Position numbers and translations under genes: made by a program
Source of the DNA: Anaerolineales bacterium
GTDB lineage: Bacteria > Chloroflexota > Anaerolineae > Anaerolineales > Villigracilaceae
Assembly: GCA_016934715.1 (NCBI GenBank)
Contig: JAFGSI010000004.1
Span: forward strand, 124,001-188,000
Length of the DNA stretch: 64,000 nucleotides
Reading direction: 5' to 3'
In this document: positions 26,356 to 35,353 of the stretch, piece by piece
Layout of the letters: each line of letters starts with the position of its first letter
Numbering within the stretch: position 1 is the first letter of the stretch
Notes under the pieces: generated by a model
Told to the model about the DNA's origin: nothing
What the model saw: the letters and a program-made list of their open reading frames with translations, nothing else
The model's database searches: none

Positions 26356-26920
26356 GCCCATTGAAGTAACGTTCCTTGTGACCAAAGTTTTCGAGAAGCT
26401 GGGCGTTCCCTATCTCATCGGCGGCTCGCTGGCCAGTACTTTGTATGGAATGGTGCGCACTACGCAGGATTCAGATATCATTGCACAAATGCGCCCGGAG
26501 CATATCCAGCCCTTTGTATCTGCACTGGATTCTGAATTCTATGTTGACCAGGAGATGATCGCTGAATCCGTCCAGCGTCATTCCAGCTTCAATATCATCC
26601 ACCGCGAGACCATGTTCAAGGTGGATGTTTTCATTCCCGCTCCTCGTCCGTTCCTTCGCTCCCAACTTTCCCGAGCCCAGGTGCAGACCTTCACATTCGA
26701 ATCGCAAATGAGCGCCCGGTTCGCCAGCCCCGAAGATACCATCCTTTCCAAGCTGGAATGGTATCGCATGGGCGGCGAAGTGTCCGACCGCCAGTGGCGC
26801 GATGTTCTCGGGGTGTTGAAGACCCGTTCTGGCGGGCTTGATCTGGATTATTTGCGGGAATGGGCTGCAGACCTCAAGGTGTCCGATCTTCTCGAACGCG
26901 CCTTGAAGGAAGCGGGATGA
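26345..26920 (+). CDS. Nucleotidyltransferase-like protein (AbiEii/NTase fold)
   Basis: A 191-residue protein with GVPYLIGGSLASTLYG and TTQDSDIIAQM, the G-G-S and D-x-D type pattern of the NTase fold, then KVDVFIPAP as the third acidic strand and FASPEDTILSKLEWYRMG, common in this family. Possible toxin or nucleotide-modifying enzyme. The ATG at 26345 overlaps the upstream gene, so they are translationally coupled. An 18-bp hairpin terminator follows. Confidence 0.8.
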   Translation: MQNEPIEVTFLVTKVFEKLGVPYLIGGSLASTLYGMVRTTQDSDIIAQMRPEHIQPFVSALDSEFYVDQEMIAESVQRHSSFNIIHRETMFKVDVFIPAPRPFLRSQLSRAQVQTFTFESQMSARFASPEDTILSKLEWYRMGGEVSDRQWRDVLGVLKTRSGGLDLDYLREWAADLKVSDLLERALKEAG

Positions 26921-26951
26921 TCAATCCGGCCGGCAGGTCATTTTCTCCAAA

Positions 26952-26996
26952 AAAATCATACGGGAAGGCGTCCAAAAAGCCTTCCCGTATGATTTT
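26952..26996. terminator. Bidirectional terminator
   Basis: Perfect 18-base arms 26952-26969 and 26979-26996 around a 9-base loop, with A-run on one side and T-run on the other. It lies between the convergent nucleotidyltransferase and parM-associated genes. Confidence 0.92.
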
Positions 26997-27015
26997 ATCA
27001 AACCGACTTCCCGAT

Positions 27016-27198
27016 TCACAATTCGATCCCTGCGCCTTCCAGGTCCTCCAGTCCAAGATCCATCTGGATATACATCCCTTTTACCACCCCGCTGCGCATC
27101 GCCTCCCGGATGGCCGGGGCGAGCTTCTTTGTCGTCAAGACGAGGGCAATCAGGTCATCGTCCCGGCCGGGCTTGAGGGTGATGTGCACCCCGACCAC
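27016..27198 (-). CDS. Conserved 60-residue parM-associated protein
   Basis: A 60-residue protein from the GTG at 27198, paralogous to 25872-26054. It overlaps the end of the ParM-like frame by 49 bases in another frame, which is unusual and may mean the ParM frame has shifted near its end. Small proteins after plasmid actin genes often act in segregation, but no DNA-binding motif is seen. Confidence 0.6.
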   Translation of the reverse strand: MVGVHITLKPGRDDDLIALVLTTKKLAPAIREAMRSGVVKGMYIQMDLGLEDLEGAGIEL

Positions 27199-28235
27199 CA
27201 GCGTTCCGTCCGGCTTCCTGCTGCTTCTTGCCCATATTTCAAAACCGAAGCGATCGTGAGGCGGGAAAAAAGACGATTCGGGTTCGGATATTTACGCAGT
27301 ACTTCGTTACGATGGACACGCCGGCCCCACTTGTAAAAACCGAGCCCGTTGGCCGTGACCGGGTCCGCCGGCCAGTGGACCGCCGCGCTCTTGGGTGCCA
27401 GTGTCGAACGCAGCAGCTCGCCCAGCACGACCGCGCCCCCGCCGGTCGGGATGACCACGTCGAAGCGGCGCAGGCTGGACCAGGTCCGCTCGACGCTGCC
27501 CAGGATGGCCCCCAGCCAGGCGGTTTTCTGTTCGACCGACGGCTGCAGATTACCGGCACGCAGGGCCGAGTCCAGCTCTTCCAGGTCACGCCCGGAGGGG
27601 TTCATGTTCTCGAGCAGCCGGCGGATGCCGAGCTTGCCGCCGCCGACGAAACGCGGCGCCACCTTCCAGTTCTGGATGGCGTACAGGTCGAGCGTGTTCA
27701 TGCCGATGTCCAGGATGGCGACCTCGGCCTCACCCCCGCCCTGGCGGATATGGCCTTCTTCGTTCAGCATCCAGTCTGCATACGCCCCGACCGGCTGGGG
27801 GAAGGCCCGCAGGCCTTTGATCTCGATGGAATAGCCCTTGTTGTCCACCGCGAACTCGTGCACTTTCTTGTACTGTGCAAGGCCGGCCATCACCGCCTTG
27901 GCCTGCAGCTCATCCTGCAGCAGCGGGACTGGCAGCCCGACGACCAGCAGGTCAACGGTGTGATACCCCGGGGGCAGCAACTGTGAAAGGGTGGCGTAGA
28001 AGAGCGCCAGGCGCTGCGGGCTGGTCAGGTCGTTGAAATCCAGGGTTGAGAGCGGTTCGCCCCAGGCCCAGGCGCCGGCGCCGGCCACGAAGGACAAACC
28101 GCTGGCCAGGGTCACCGTCTGCGGGCGGGCCTGGGTCTCCAGGTCCCTGGCGGCCAGTCCGATCTCGTGCGGCCGGGCGACGGCGGACGGCAGGACTGCA
28201 CACCCTGTTCAGAGGCGACCTTGGTATTCCCGAAA
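27150..28235 (-). pseudogene. Damaged ParM/StbA-like actin ATPase gene
   Basis: The open part (from about 28115) shows the actin-like fold: LDIGMNTLDLY (phosphate 2 loop), VVIPTGGGAVVLGELL (adenosine loop) and ANGLGFYKWG. Compared with the second copy at 34645-34990, this copy lacks the first codons (MSPILAYDP), has lost one base near 28195 causing a frameshift, and contains an extra six bases (Gly-Ala). The start region beyond 28235 is unrelated sequence. It probably no longer makes a full protein. An intact gene would segregate DNA by filament formation. Confidence 0.75.
27914..28235. repeat. Direct repeat A of the parM-derived pair
   Basis: This 322-base stretch matches 34645-34961 (317 bases) in the same orientation, with scattered substitutions, a 6-base insertion and a 1-base deletion. 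The pair brackets the sugar cassette. Confidence 0.85.
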
Positions 28236-28346
28236 GGCGGGCTGAATTGCTCATGAGTCTATTGCCCATCTCGGCCGGCCGCGATCCCGGCCGGATTTCC
28301 GTTTCAACGAAAGCGTGCTTTTGAAAAAAGCCGCATCAAGATCGAG

Positions 28347-28389
28347 TTGACAGCTTGAGTATCGAATGATAGACTGAAAGTGCTTTCAG
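28347..28389 (+). promoter_or_regulatory. lacI promoter with LacI-type operator
   Basis: TTGACA at 28347-28352 and TAGACT at 28370-28375 are 17 bases apart. The inverted repeat CTGAAAG-TG-CTTTCAG at 28374-28389 covers the expected transcription start. It matches the operator before the transporter operon, so the regulator probably represses its own gene. Confidence 0.8.
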
Positions 28390-28409
28390 GCAACCCTTTG
28401 CGGAGTATT

Positions 28410-29417
28410 ATGGATAAGAAGAAGAAAAAACCAACCATCTATGATGTCGCCAAACATGCCGGGGTAAGCATTACCACCGTCTCACGAATACTGAACGCCC
28501 CCAATAAGGTCAATTCCGGGACCTGGGAGAGAGTAATTGCTTCCATCGATGCTTTAGGTTATGTACCGAAAGCAGAAGCGCGCGCCCGGGCCATGCAAAA
28601 GAACGGACGCATCGGTGTAATCACCCCCTTCTTCACGGCTCCATCTTTCGTACAGCGGCTGCGCGGAATTGCGGGCGCCTTATCCCCCATGAATTTTGAG
28701 CTGGTCATTTATACGGTTGATTCAACCAATCATCTGCAAAGATATCTTTCCACCTTGCCATTGACAGGCAATCTCGATGGACTCATCATCATTTCTTTGC
28801 CGGTCGGTGATCTGGATGCAAGCCGCTTGATCGACCATGGATTACCAACCGTGCTGATCGAGTATCCGCATCCCAACCTTAACTGTGTAGAGATTGACGA
28901 TGTACAGGGCGGGCGCATGGCAGCCACCTATTTGCTCAAGAAAGGCCACCGCAGGATCGCCTTTTTGGGTGATACCGATTTGCCAGAATATTCCATTCAC
29001 CCGGTAAGTTTACGTTTGAGCGGGTTTCGGCAGGTGTTGAAGGAATCCGGGATCGATCTCCCCCATACGCTTGTGCGTCTTGCCCCTTATTCCCAGGAAC
29101 AGACCCGCCAGGCGGCCAGAGAATTACTCAGTCTGGCCGAACCACCGACAGCCATCTTCGCGGCGACCGATTTCCAGGCGCTGAGTGTACTCAAGGCTGC
29201 CCATCAGTTGAATGTGAGGGTGCCAGAACAATTGGCAGTCATCGGTTTCGACGATCTCGATATGGCCGAGTATGCTGACCTGACCACCATTGGCCAGCAC
29301 CTGGACGAGTCGGGAAAGCTGGCGGTGGAGATATTGCTGACGCAAATGGAATCGTCCTCGCCGCTGCCGAGGCATGTCCAGATTCCCCTGAACATCATCG
29401 AACGCAAGACCGCATAG
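28410..29417 (+). CDS. LacI-family transcriptional regulator
   Basis: A 335-residue repressor. The N-terminal helix-turn-helix IYDVAKHAGVSITTVSRILN is followed by a periplasmic-binding-protein-like effector domain (RIGVITPFF, VEIDDVQGGRMAA, HRRIAFLGD, LAVIGFDDLDMAEY). It should sense a sugar and control the adjacent transporter and phosphorylase genes. The ATG at 28410 follows CGGAG; an earlier in-frame start at 28380 lies within the operator. Confidence 0.93.
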   Translation: MDKKKKKPTIYDVAKHAGVSITTVSRILNAPNKVNSGTWERVIASIDALGYVPKAEARARAMQKNGRIGVITPFFTAPSFVQRLRGIAGALSPMNFELVIYTVDSTNHLQRYLSTLPLTGNLDGLIIISLPVGDLDASRLIDHGLPTVLIEYPHPNLNCVEIDDVQGGRMAATYLLKKGHRRIAFLGDTDLPEYSIHPVSLRLSGFRQVLKESGIDLPHTLVRLAPYSQEQTRQAARELLSLAEPPTAIFAATDFQALSVLKAAHQLNVRVPEQLAVIGFDDLDMAEYADLTTIGQHLDESGKLAVEILLTQMESSSPLPRHVQIPLNIIERKTA

Positions 29418-29427
29418 GAATTGGTTA

Positions 29428-29472
29428 TTGACTATTGGGGGGATTTGTCGTACCATATGAAAGTACTTTCAT
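29428..29472 (+). promoter_or_regulatory. Sugar-operon promoter with perfect 16-bp operator
   Basis: TTGACT (29428-29433), 17 bases, TACCAT (29451-29456), then the perfect palindrome ATGAAAGTACTTTCAT at 29457-29472. The core TGAAAG-N2-CTTTCA is shared with the lacI operator, and the placement over the transcription start indicates repression. Confidence 0.85.
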
Positions 29473-29593
29473 GTTAACACTTGCATTCGCAGCCTTGCCT
29501 TGTGAAATAGAGGAGGCGCCTATTGCTGATGACCCCAATCCCTTGCCTTAAACTGTGAAAACCATCAAAATAGGAAAATCAGGAGGAAGAGAA

Positions 29594-30964
29594 ATGAGCA
29601 AGCAAAGATTGTCGATCTTGTTAATTAGCCTGCTGGTACTGGCCTCCCTGCTTCTTTCCGCCTGCGGCGGGAATACTGCAACCCCGGTCGCAACGGTTCC
29701 AGCGGAAGCGAATACCGAGGCCCCGACGGTGATTCCTGAAGCCGCGGTCCCGAACTGTGGGACGGAACCTGTCGTGATGAATGCCTACTTCGAGACAGGT
29801 TTCGATACCATCATAAGGCTTACCGAAGAGTTCACGAATCAGTTCCCGAACGTCACCTGGGATATCAGGCAGGACCAGTTCGCGAATCTCGTCAGCTCGA
29901 CCCCGCTCCTGCTCTCGAGTGACAACCCACCGGACATCATCCGGCTGCCGACTTTTGTCACGTTCGCCCAGGATGGGCTGCTCATGAACCTTGACGACTA
30001 CGCGACGGCATTCGGCTGGAACGATTGGCCAGTACCGCTCCAATTTGCCCGGCTCGATGCGGACGGCATCCGCGGCTCCGGCACGCTCTATGCCATGGGT
30101 CTCAACTACCAATTGACCGGTGTCTTCTACAACAAGGAACTGGCGGCCCAGATCGGCATGACCGAGCCGCCCCAGACGGTTGCCGAGTTCGACGACCTGC
30201 TCGCGAGGGCAGAGGCCGCCGGACTCCTCCCGATCATGCAGTGGGGCAGTGCTCGGAGCGGTATGGGGCTCGCTTTCCCGCTTCAGCAGCTGATGGCAGC
30301 CTATGGCCCGGTCGGTCCGATCAACGACTGGATCTTCAATAAACCCGGCGCCACGATCGATACGCCGACGAACCTCATCGCCGCCCAGCACCTGGAGCAG
30401 TGGATCGAGGCAGGCTACTTCCCGCCCGACATCAACGCCATCGAGTACACCGACGCCGCCACCCGCTTCGGCCAGGGTGAAGGGGTCTTCACCTTCAATG
30501 GCGATTGGCAGAACGCCGCCTACGATGCTGCCATGCCCGGCAACGTCGGGTTCTTCGTGATGCCGCCCGCCGTGGCCGGCGAACAGCCTGCCGCCATGTC
30601 CGGTCCTCTGACATACGGCATCGCTGCCAACGCCGTGCACGGGGACTGCGCCGCATTCTTCTTTAACTGGCTCGCCACGAACGACGCGGCCCGCCAGATC
30701 AACGTGACTGTTGGCGGCTCCAATCCCGGCGGGCCGGCGGGTGCTGTGATACCTTCCGTCGCTGCCGGCTCGGTTACAGCCGAGACACTCGCAGCTGGAC
30801 CGGTGGTGGGCAGCAACGCGATGGACTTCATCGCCAACGCCACGAGCGCGATCTTCGCCCAGGGCTGGACACCCGAACTCCAGAAACTGGTCGCCGGTGA
30901 GCAAGACGCGGCTGGTCTGCTCAGGGCTGTCCAAGAAGAATACGAAAGGGAACTCTCACAATAA
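29594..30964 (+). CDS. Sugar ABC transporter substrate-binding lipoprotein
   Basis: A 456-residue family 1 solute-binding protein. A type II signal peptide with lipobox LLSAC (Cys near residue 24) is followed by an Ala/Thr/Glu-rich linker and a two-lobed domain (MNAYFETGFDTIIRL, LPTFVTFAQDGLLMNLDDY). It captures a sugar, probably an oligosaccharide or sucrose given the phosphorylase downstream. AGGAGGAAGA precedes the ATG at 29594. No ATPase gene is present in the operon, so one must be supplied from elsewhere. Confidence 0.92.
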   Translation: MSKQRLSILLISLLVLASLLLSACGGNTATPVATVPAEANTEAPTVIPEAAVPNCGTEPVVMNAYFETGFDTIIRLTEEFTNQFPNVTWDIRQDQFANLVSSTPLLLSSDNPPDIIRLPTFVTFAQDGLLMNLDDYATAFGWNDWPVPLQFARLDADGIRGSGTLYAMGLNYQLTGVFYNKELAAQIGMTEPPQTVAEFDDLLARAEAAGLLPIMQWGSARSGMGLAFPLQQLMAAYGPVGPINDWIFNKPGATIDTPTNLIAAQHLEQWIEAGYFPPDINAIEYTDAATRFGQGEGVFTFNGDWQNAAYDAAMPGNVGFFVMPPAVAGEQPAAMSGPLTYGIAANAVHGDCAAFFFNWLATNDAARQINVTVGGSNPGGPAGAVIPSVAAGSVTAETLAAGPVVGSNAMDFIANATSAIFAQGWTPELQKLVAGEQDAAGLLRAVQEEYERELSQ

Positions 30965-31016
30965 TGGTGATGGCCGCGGGGTGATCCCTGCGCATACCAG
31001 GTCGAAAAAGACATCG

Positions 31017-31952
31017 ATGATGACGTCAAACAATCACCCCGCATCTCTTACGGTCTCCCGGAGGACTTCCCTCAGCAAACGATTCCTCCGGGAGACCTTT
31101 GTTGGCTGGCTGTTCGTTCTACCCGCGTTGCTCATGTATGCGGTCTTCGTGCTCGTGCCCATCCTGTTGACCATCCTGTACTCGTTCTATCACTGGAACG
31201 GTGTCGGTCCGATGACTTGGGTGGGGTTGAAGAACTACGTGTCTGTCTTCCAGAATCCCAACCTGATCGAGACGGTCTTCAACGCATTCTGGCTGGTCGT
31301 GTGGTTCAGCTTCATTCCGGTGGGCCTTGGTCTTGTCGTCGCGAGCGTGATGCACCGCGTGGCGACCGGCCGGTTCGGGGCGATAGCCCGGACCGTTCTG
31401 TTTTTGCCCCAGGTCATCGCGCTCGTCGCGGCCGGCATCATCTGGGGCTGGCTGCTGGCCCTCCCGGGCCTGATCAACCAGATCCTCGAGGCCATCGGTC
31501 TCGGCGCGATCACCCGTGCTTGGCTCGGCGACTTCGACTGGGCGCTTCCATCCGTCGGCGTCATCGGTATCTGGATCTTGCTGGGATTCTGTACTGTCCT
31601 ATTGTCGACGGCCATGGCGAAGATCGACCCGGCCCTTTATGAGTCGGCAAGGCTCGACGGCTCAAGCTGGCTCCAGGAGTTCCTTGCAATCACCGTCCCG
31701 CTTCTCCGATACGAGATCGGCGTATGCCTGACCGTCACAGTGATCAACGCAATCGCCGCATTCGACATCGTCTACGTCACGACGGCCGGCGGGCCCGGCA
31801 ACTCGACGGCCGTCCCCGGGCTCCAGATCTACATCCTTGCGTTCACCCAGCGAGCGGTGGGCCTGGCTTCCGCCCTGGCCGTCATGCTCATGGCCTTGGT
31901 CATCGTGATAATCCTCCCGATCCAGCGCCTGAACCGGGAGGTCTCGCTATGA
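31017..31952 (+). CDS. Sugar ABC transporter permease (first subunit)
   Basis: A 311-residue membrane protein with six helices, starting with VGWLFVLPALLMYAVFVLVP, and the EAA-type loop ESARLDGSSWLQEFLAITVP that contacts the ATPase. It pairs with the next gene. The ATG at 31017 (or 31020) gives the normal N-terminus; an in-frame start at 30897 lies inside the binding-protein gene. Confidence 0.92.
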   Translation: MMTSNNHPASLTVSRRTSLSKRFLRETFVGWLFVLPALLMYAVFVLVPILLTILYSFYHWNGVGPMTWVGLKNYVSVFQNPNLIETVFNAFWLVVWFSFIPVGLGLVVASVMHRVATGRFGAIARTVLFLPQVIALVAAGIIWGWLLALPGLINQILEAIGLGAITRAWLGDFDWALPSVGVIGIWILLGFCTVLLSTAMAKIDPALYESARLDGSSWLQEFLAITVPLLRYEIGVCLTVTVINAIAAFDIVYVTTAGGPGNSTAVPGLQIYILAFTQRAVGLASALAVMLMALVIVIILPIQRLNREVSL

Positions 31953-32773
31953 AGGTTGGACGTTTCGAACTCTTTGCGGGGCGAACGCTCCTCTTGGCGC
32001 TGATGGCGTTCACAATCCTGCCCTTCAGCAGCATCTTCTTGACCGCGCTGGCTCCATCGAACACGCTGCCCAGAGGGTTCGAGTGGCCCGCGGAGCCGCA
32101 GTGGGGTAACTTCGTCTTGGCTTTCAAGCAGGCGCACATGCCCGCGCTCCTCGTCTCGAGCACGTTCCTCGTCCTCGCCATCGTGCCAGTGTCTCTTGTC
32201 ATCTCGACGATGGCCGGGTTCGCCATCGGCCTACTGCGTATCCCTGGCGCGAACGTACTCCTTTTCTTGTTCGTGTTCGGGCTGACGATCCCATTCTCCG
32301 GAATCGTCATCCCGATCTACATTTTGGAACGGGCGGTGCACCTCTACAACACCCGGCTCGCCCTCGTGCTGCCGCTGATCGCCTTGTACATGCCCTTTGC
32401 CGTCTTCTGGATGCGCGCTCACTTTGTCAATATGCCGGCTGAGATCACGGATGCGGCCCGCGTCGATGGCGCGACAACATGGGACCTATTCTGGCGCATC
32501 CACATCCCGCTCGCGCGGGCGCCGGTCTCGTCGCTCGGGATCCTTATGTCCATCTGGACCTGGAACCATCTACTCCTTGCGCTGGTGCTCGTCGAGGACC
32601 CGACGATGCGAACGATGGCCGGTGCACTGGGAGCGTTTCAGGGCCACTACGCGACCGATATTCCTCTGCTGTGCGCCGGAACAATCCTGATCCTGGTACC
32701 TACCCTCGTCGTCTTCGTCCTGTTCCAGCGCCAGATCATCTTGGCATTGCTCCAGGGCGCGGTCAAGGGCTGA
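31949..32773 (+). CDS. Sugar ABC transporter permease (second subunit)
   Basis: A 274-residue MalG-like permease overlapping the first permease by 4 bases (ATGA). It has six membrane helices and the EAA-type loop ITDAARVDGATTWDLFWRIHIP. Together the two form the transmembrane channel for the captured sugar. Confidence 0.92.
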   Translation: MKVGRFELFAGRTLLLALMAFTILPFSSIFLTALAPSNTLPRGFEWPAEPQWGNFVLAFKQAHMPALLVSSTFLVLAIVPVSLVISTMAGFAIGLLRIPGANVLLFLFVFGLTIPFSGIVIPIYILERAVHLYNTRLALVLPLIALYMPFAVFWMRAHFVNMPAEITDAARVDGATTWDLFWRIHIPLARAPVSSLGILMSIWTWNHLLLALVLVEDPTMRTMAGALGAFQGHYATDIPLLCAGTILILVPTLVVFVLFQRQIILALLQGAVKG

Positions 32774-33189
32774 GCAAGGAGGCCCGGAGCAGCGGTGTGC
32801 TGAGTGTGCGGATCGAGCTCGCGGGGGTCGGCGCATCCAGGGTTTCGTCGATGAAGTGTCCGGTCCGGTCGTAGACACGTTCCGTGCAAACTTCCCGGAG
32901 CGTCTTGTTCTGGGGGCTGCCTGTTCCATATATTTCGTTGGTCGGCGGGTCGTCGACCTCCGGGGAGGGCAGGCCGATCGGATCCCGATCTCGACAGGAG
33001 GGCGCAAGATTTCCCATTCCCCCGATCATCCTTTTTGGAAGAGGACGTCGACTTCAAAGGTATAGATATCAAGGCATATCGCGACCATCATAAGAAGCAA
33101 ATCGATGATTTGACAGATGTATCAGCGATGCATCCTTGAACGCAGCCCTATCCGGCTGCCGAAAGCACAGTGCAGCAGACATAAACACC
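32774..33189. other. Intergenic region with a possible gene remnant
   Basis: No intact gene is seen. On the minus strand a frame from 33029 to 32763 ends with a protein-like C-terminus (RVYDRTGHFIDETLDAPTP), overlapping the permease end, and may be the tail of a lost gene; I cannot name it. No clear promoter for the phosphorylase is visible. Confidence 0.35.
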
Positions 33190-34767
33190 ATGAAAGATAA
33201 AGTTCAGCTCATAACTTATGCAGATCGCCTGGGAGGGGGCGATATACAGGCTTTACATCGATTGCTAAAAGGACCGCTCGCCGGGCTATTTGGTGGCGTT
33301 CACATTCTTCCATTTTATTATCCCATTCACGGCGCCGATGCCGGCTTTGACCCGATCGATCACACCAAGATCGATCCCTGCCTGGGAAGTTGGGCGGATA
33401 TCAAGGCACTGGGGCAGGATGTGGATCTGATGGCAGATCTGATTGTCAACCATGTATCCTCTTCCTCCCCCCAATTTCAAGATTATTCCGAAAAAGGCGA
33501 TGCGTCCATCTACAAAGATATGTTCCTGACCATGGGCAGCATCTTTCCGAATGGCGCTACCGAAGCCGACTTGTTAACCATCTATCGCCCACGCCCGGGC
33601 TTACCCTTTTCGTATATTACGCTAAAGAACAATCAGAAACGCCTTTTATGGACGACCTTTTCGAAACAACAGATTGACATAGATGTAACGCGTTCGCAAG
33701 GGAGAGACTACCTGCAATCTGTATTGCGAACGCTGCATGAAAATGGGATCCGTATGGTGCGACTGGACGCCATTGGATATGCCGTCAAAAAACCTGGAAC
33801 CAGTTGTTTCATGATCCCCGAAACGTTCGCTTTTATCAAATACCTTACCAGCCAGGCAGCGACCCTGGACATTGAAGTGCTCGTTGAGATCCACTCCCAC
33901 TTCCTCAGGCAGATCGAAATCGCCCGTCAGGTGGACCGTGTCTATGATTTTGCACTGCCTCCCCTGGTATTACATGCCATATTCAACCATACTGCTCGGT
34001 ACCTGAAACAGTGGCTGGAAATCAGCCCGCGCAATGCCGTCACCGTGCTGGACACGCACGATGGCATCGGCGTGATTGATATCGGCGCTGACGGCTCCGA
34101 ACATCAAGACTGTCCTGGTATCATTCCATCAGAAGAACTGGTTGCCCTGGTGGAGAAAATTCACTCCAACAGCAACGGGCAGAGCCGCCTGGCGACTGGC
34201 GCGGCGGCATCCAATCTGGATCTGTACCAGGTAAATTGTACATTCTACGATGCCCTTGGGCGAAATGATCGTGACTATTTGTTGGCACGCGCAATCCAAT
34301 TCTTTGCTCCCGGCGTGCCACAGGTCTATTATGTGGGCTTGCTGGCAGGTGAGAACGATATGCCCTTGCTCGCCAAGAGCGGCGTTGGACGCGATATCAA
34401 CCGACATTATTACACCCCTGAGGAGATTGACCGAGCCATTGAACGCCCGGTTGTTCAATCGCTATTCGAACTGATCCGCTTTCGTAATCACCATCCCGCT
34501 TTTAATGGATCGTTCAATATGCCAGAGACCTGTTCCTCCGGAATTACCTTGCGCTGGGACAATGGAGGTGATTGGGCAATGCTGGAGGCGGACTTTGCTT
34601 CCGGTTCGTATTCCATATCCAACAGTCCATTTGAAAAACGGGAGCCTGCAACAGCGGGACCGGCAGCCCGACGACCAGCATGTCAACAGTGTGATAACCC
34701 GGGGGCAGCAACTGTGAAAGGGCAGCGTAGAACAACGCCAGGCGCTGCGGGCTGGTCAGGTCGTTGA
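33190..34767 (+). CDS. gtfA: Sucrose phosphorylase (GH13), 3' end replaced
   Basis: The frame encodes 525 residues, of which about the first 485 are sucrose phosphorylase: MKDKVQLITYADRLGGGD, HILPFYYPIHGADAGFDP, DLIVNHVS, RMVRLDAIGYAVKKPGT (nucleophile Asp), EVLVEIHSH (acid/base Glu) and VLDTHDGIGVIDI. It converts sucrose and phosphate to glucose-1-phosphate and fructose in the cytoplasm. From about 34645 the DNA is the antisense strand of a parM-like fragment, so the last 40 residues are foreign. The catalytic core is intact; whether the lost C-terminus matters is unknown. The ATG at 33190 fits the family. Confidence 0.88.
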   Translation: MKDKVQLITYADRLGGGDIQALHRLLKGPLAGLFGGVHILPFYYPIHGADAGFDPIDHTKIDPCLGSWADIKALGQDVDLMADLIVNHVSSSSPQFQDYSEKGDASIYKDMFLTMGSIFPNGATEADLLTIYRPRPGLPFSYITLKNNQKRLLWTTFSKQQIDIDVTRSQGRDYLQSVLRTLHENGIRMVRLDAIGYAVKKPGTSCFMIPETFAFIKYLTSQAATLDIEVLVEIHSHFLRQIEIARQVDRVYDFALPPLVLHAIFNHTARYLKQWLEISPRNAVTVLDTHDGIGVIDIGADGSEHQDCPGIIPSEELVALVEKIHSNSNGQSRLATGAAASNLDLYQVNCTFYDALGRNDRDYLLARAIQFFAPGVPQVYYVGLLAGENDMPLLAKSGVGRDINRHYYTPEEIDRAIERPVVQSLFELIRFRNHHPAFNGSFNMPETCSSGITLRWDNGGDWAMLEADFASGSYSISNSPFEKREPATAGPAARRPACQQCDNPGAATVKGQRRTTPGAAGWSGR

Positions 34768-34961
34768 AATCGAGGGTCGAGAGCGGCTCGCCCCAGGCCC
34801 AGGCGCCGGCCACGAAGGACAAACCGCCGGCCAGGGTCACCGTCTGCGGGCGGGCGTGGGTCTCCAATCCCCTGGCGGCCAGTCCGATCTCGTGCGGCCG
34901 GGCGACCGCGGATTGCAGGACCTGCACACCCTGCTCGGAGGCGACCTTGGTATTCCCGAAA
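34645..34961. repeat. Direct repeat B of the parM-derived pair
   Basis: 317 bases matching 27914-28235 in the same orientation. The left edge coincides with the point where sucrose phosphorylase similarity ends. Confidence 0.85.
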
Positions 34962-34990
34962 CCGGGATCGTAAGCGAGGATCGGGCTCAT
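34645..34990 (-). pseudogene. N-terminal fragment of a ParM/StbA-like gene
   Basis: Translation from the ATG at 34990 gives MSPILAYDPGFGNTKVASEQ, the actin phosphate 1 loop, and continues about 115 residues to GLPVPLLQ, then runs into the antisense of the phosphorylase gene. The rest of the actin fold is missing. Confidence 0.8.
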
Positions 34991-35353
34991 TTATTCCTCG
35001 AAGTAAAAGGCGAAAGACCTTTGGTTAAAACATAAGAATTTCCCCAATTTCATTGACTGTAATGATTGTGATTCAGTCTGATGTAATATTAAAAATCGTG
35101 GTCTTGTTGCCATCTTGGGGAGGCTGGATGTGAAATGGCGCCCTGGATTTTTCGAAAATCAATGACTCCTGACGCTACAAAAGCTTGTATAATATTTACA
35201 CGGGTATTGTGGATAAAATGGTAAGCAGCCGCACAAAGCTACATTTTTTATAAGTCAATACGGATCACAGCGGGGATTTTTTATGGGGATCATGATCCAA
35301 AAACGCTGAGAGAAAAGCATCATTCTAGGGTTCCATTTTCATAGGGAGGAAGC
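34991..35353. other. Upstream region of the giant-protein operon
   Basis: AT-rich, no gene seen. TATAAT at 35188-35193 on the plus strand is the best -10 candidate, about 160 bases before the first gene, without a good -35. A strong ribosome binding site GGGAGGAA lies just before the ATG at 35354. A long leader would leave room for regulation, but I see no known riboswitch. Confidence 0.45.

Noticed and set aside
29621-30934. A 437-residue minus-strand frame
   Set aside because: Antisense to the binding-protein gene, which has a signal peptide, ribosome binding site and family motifs.
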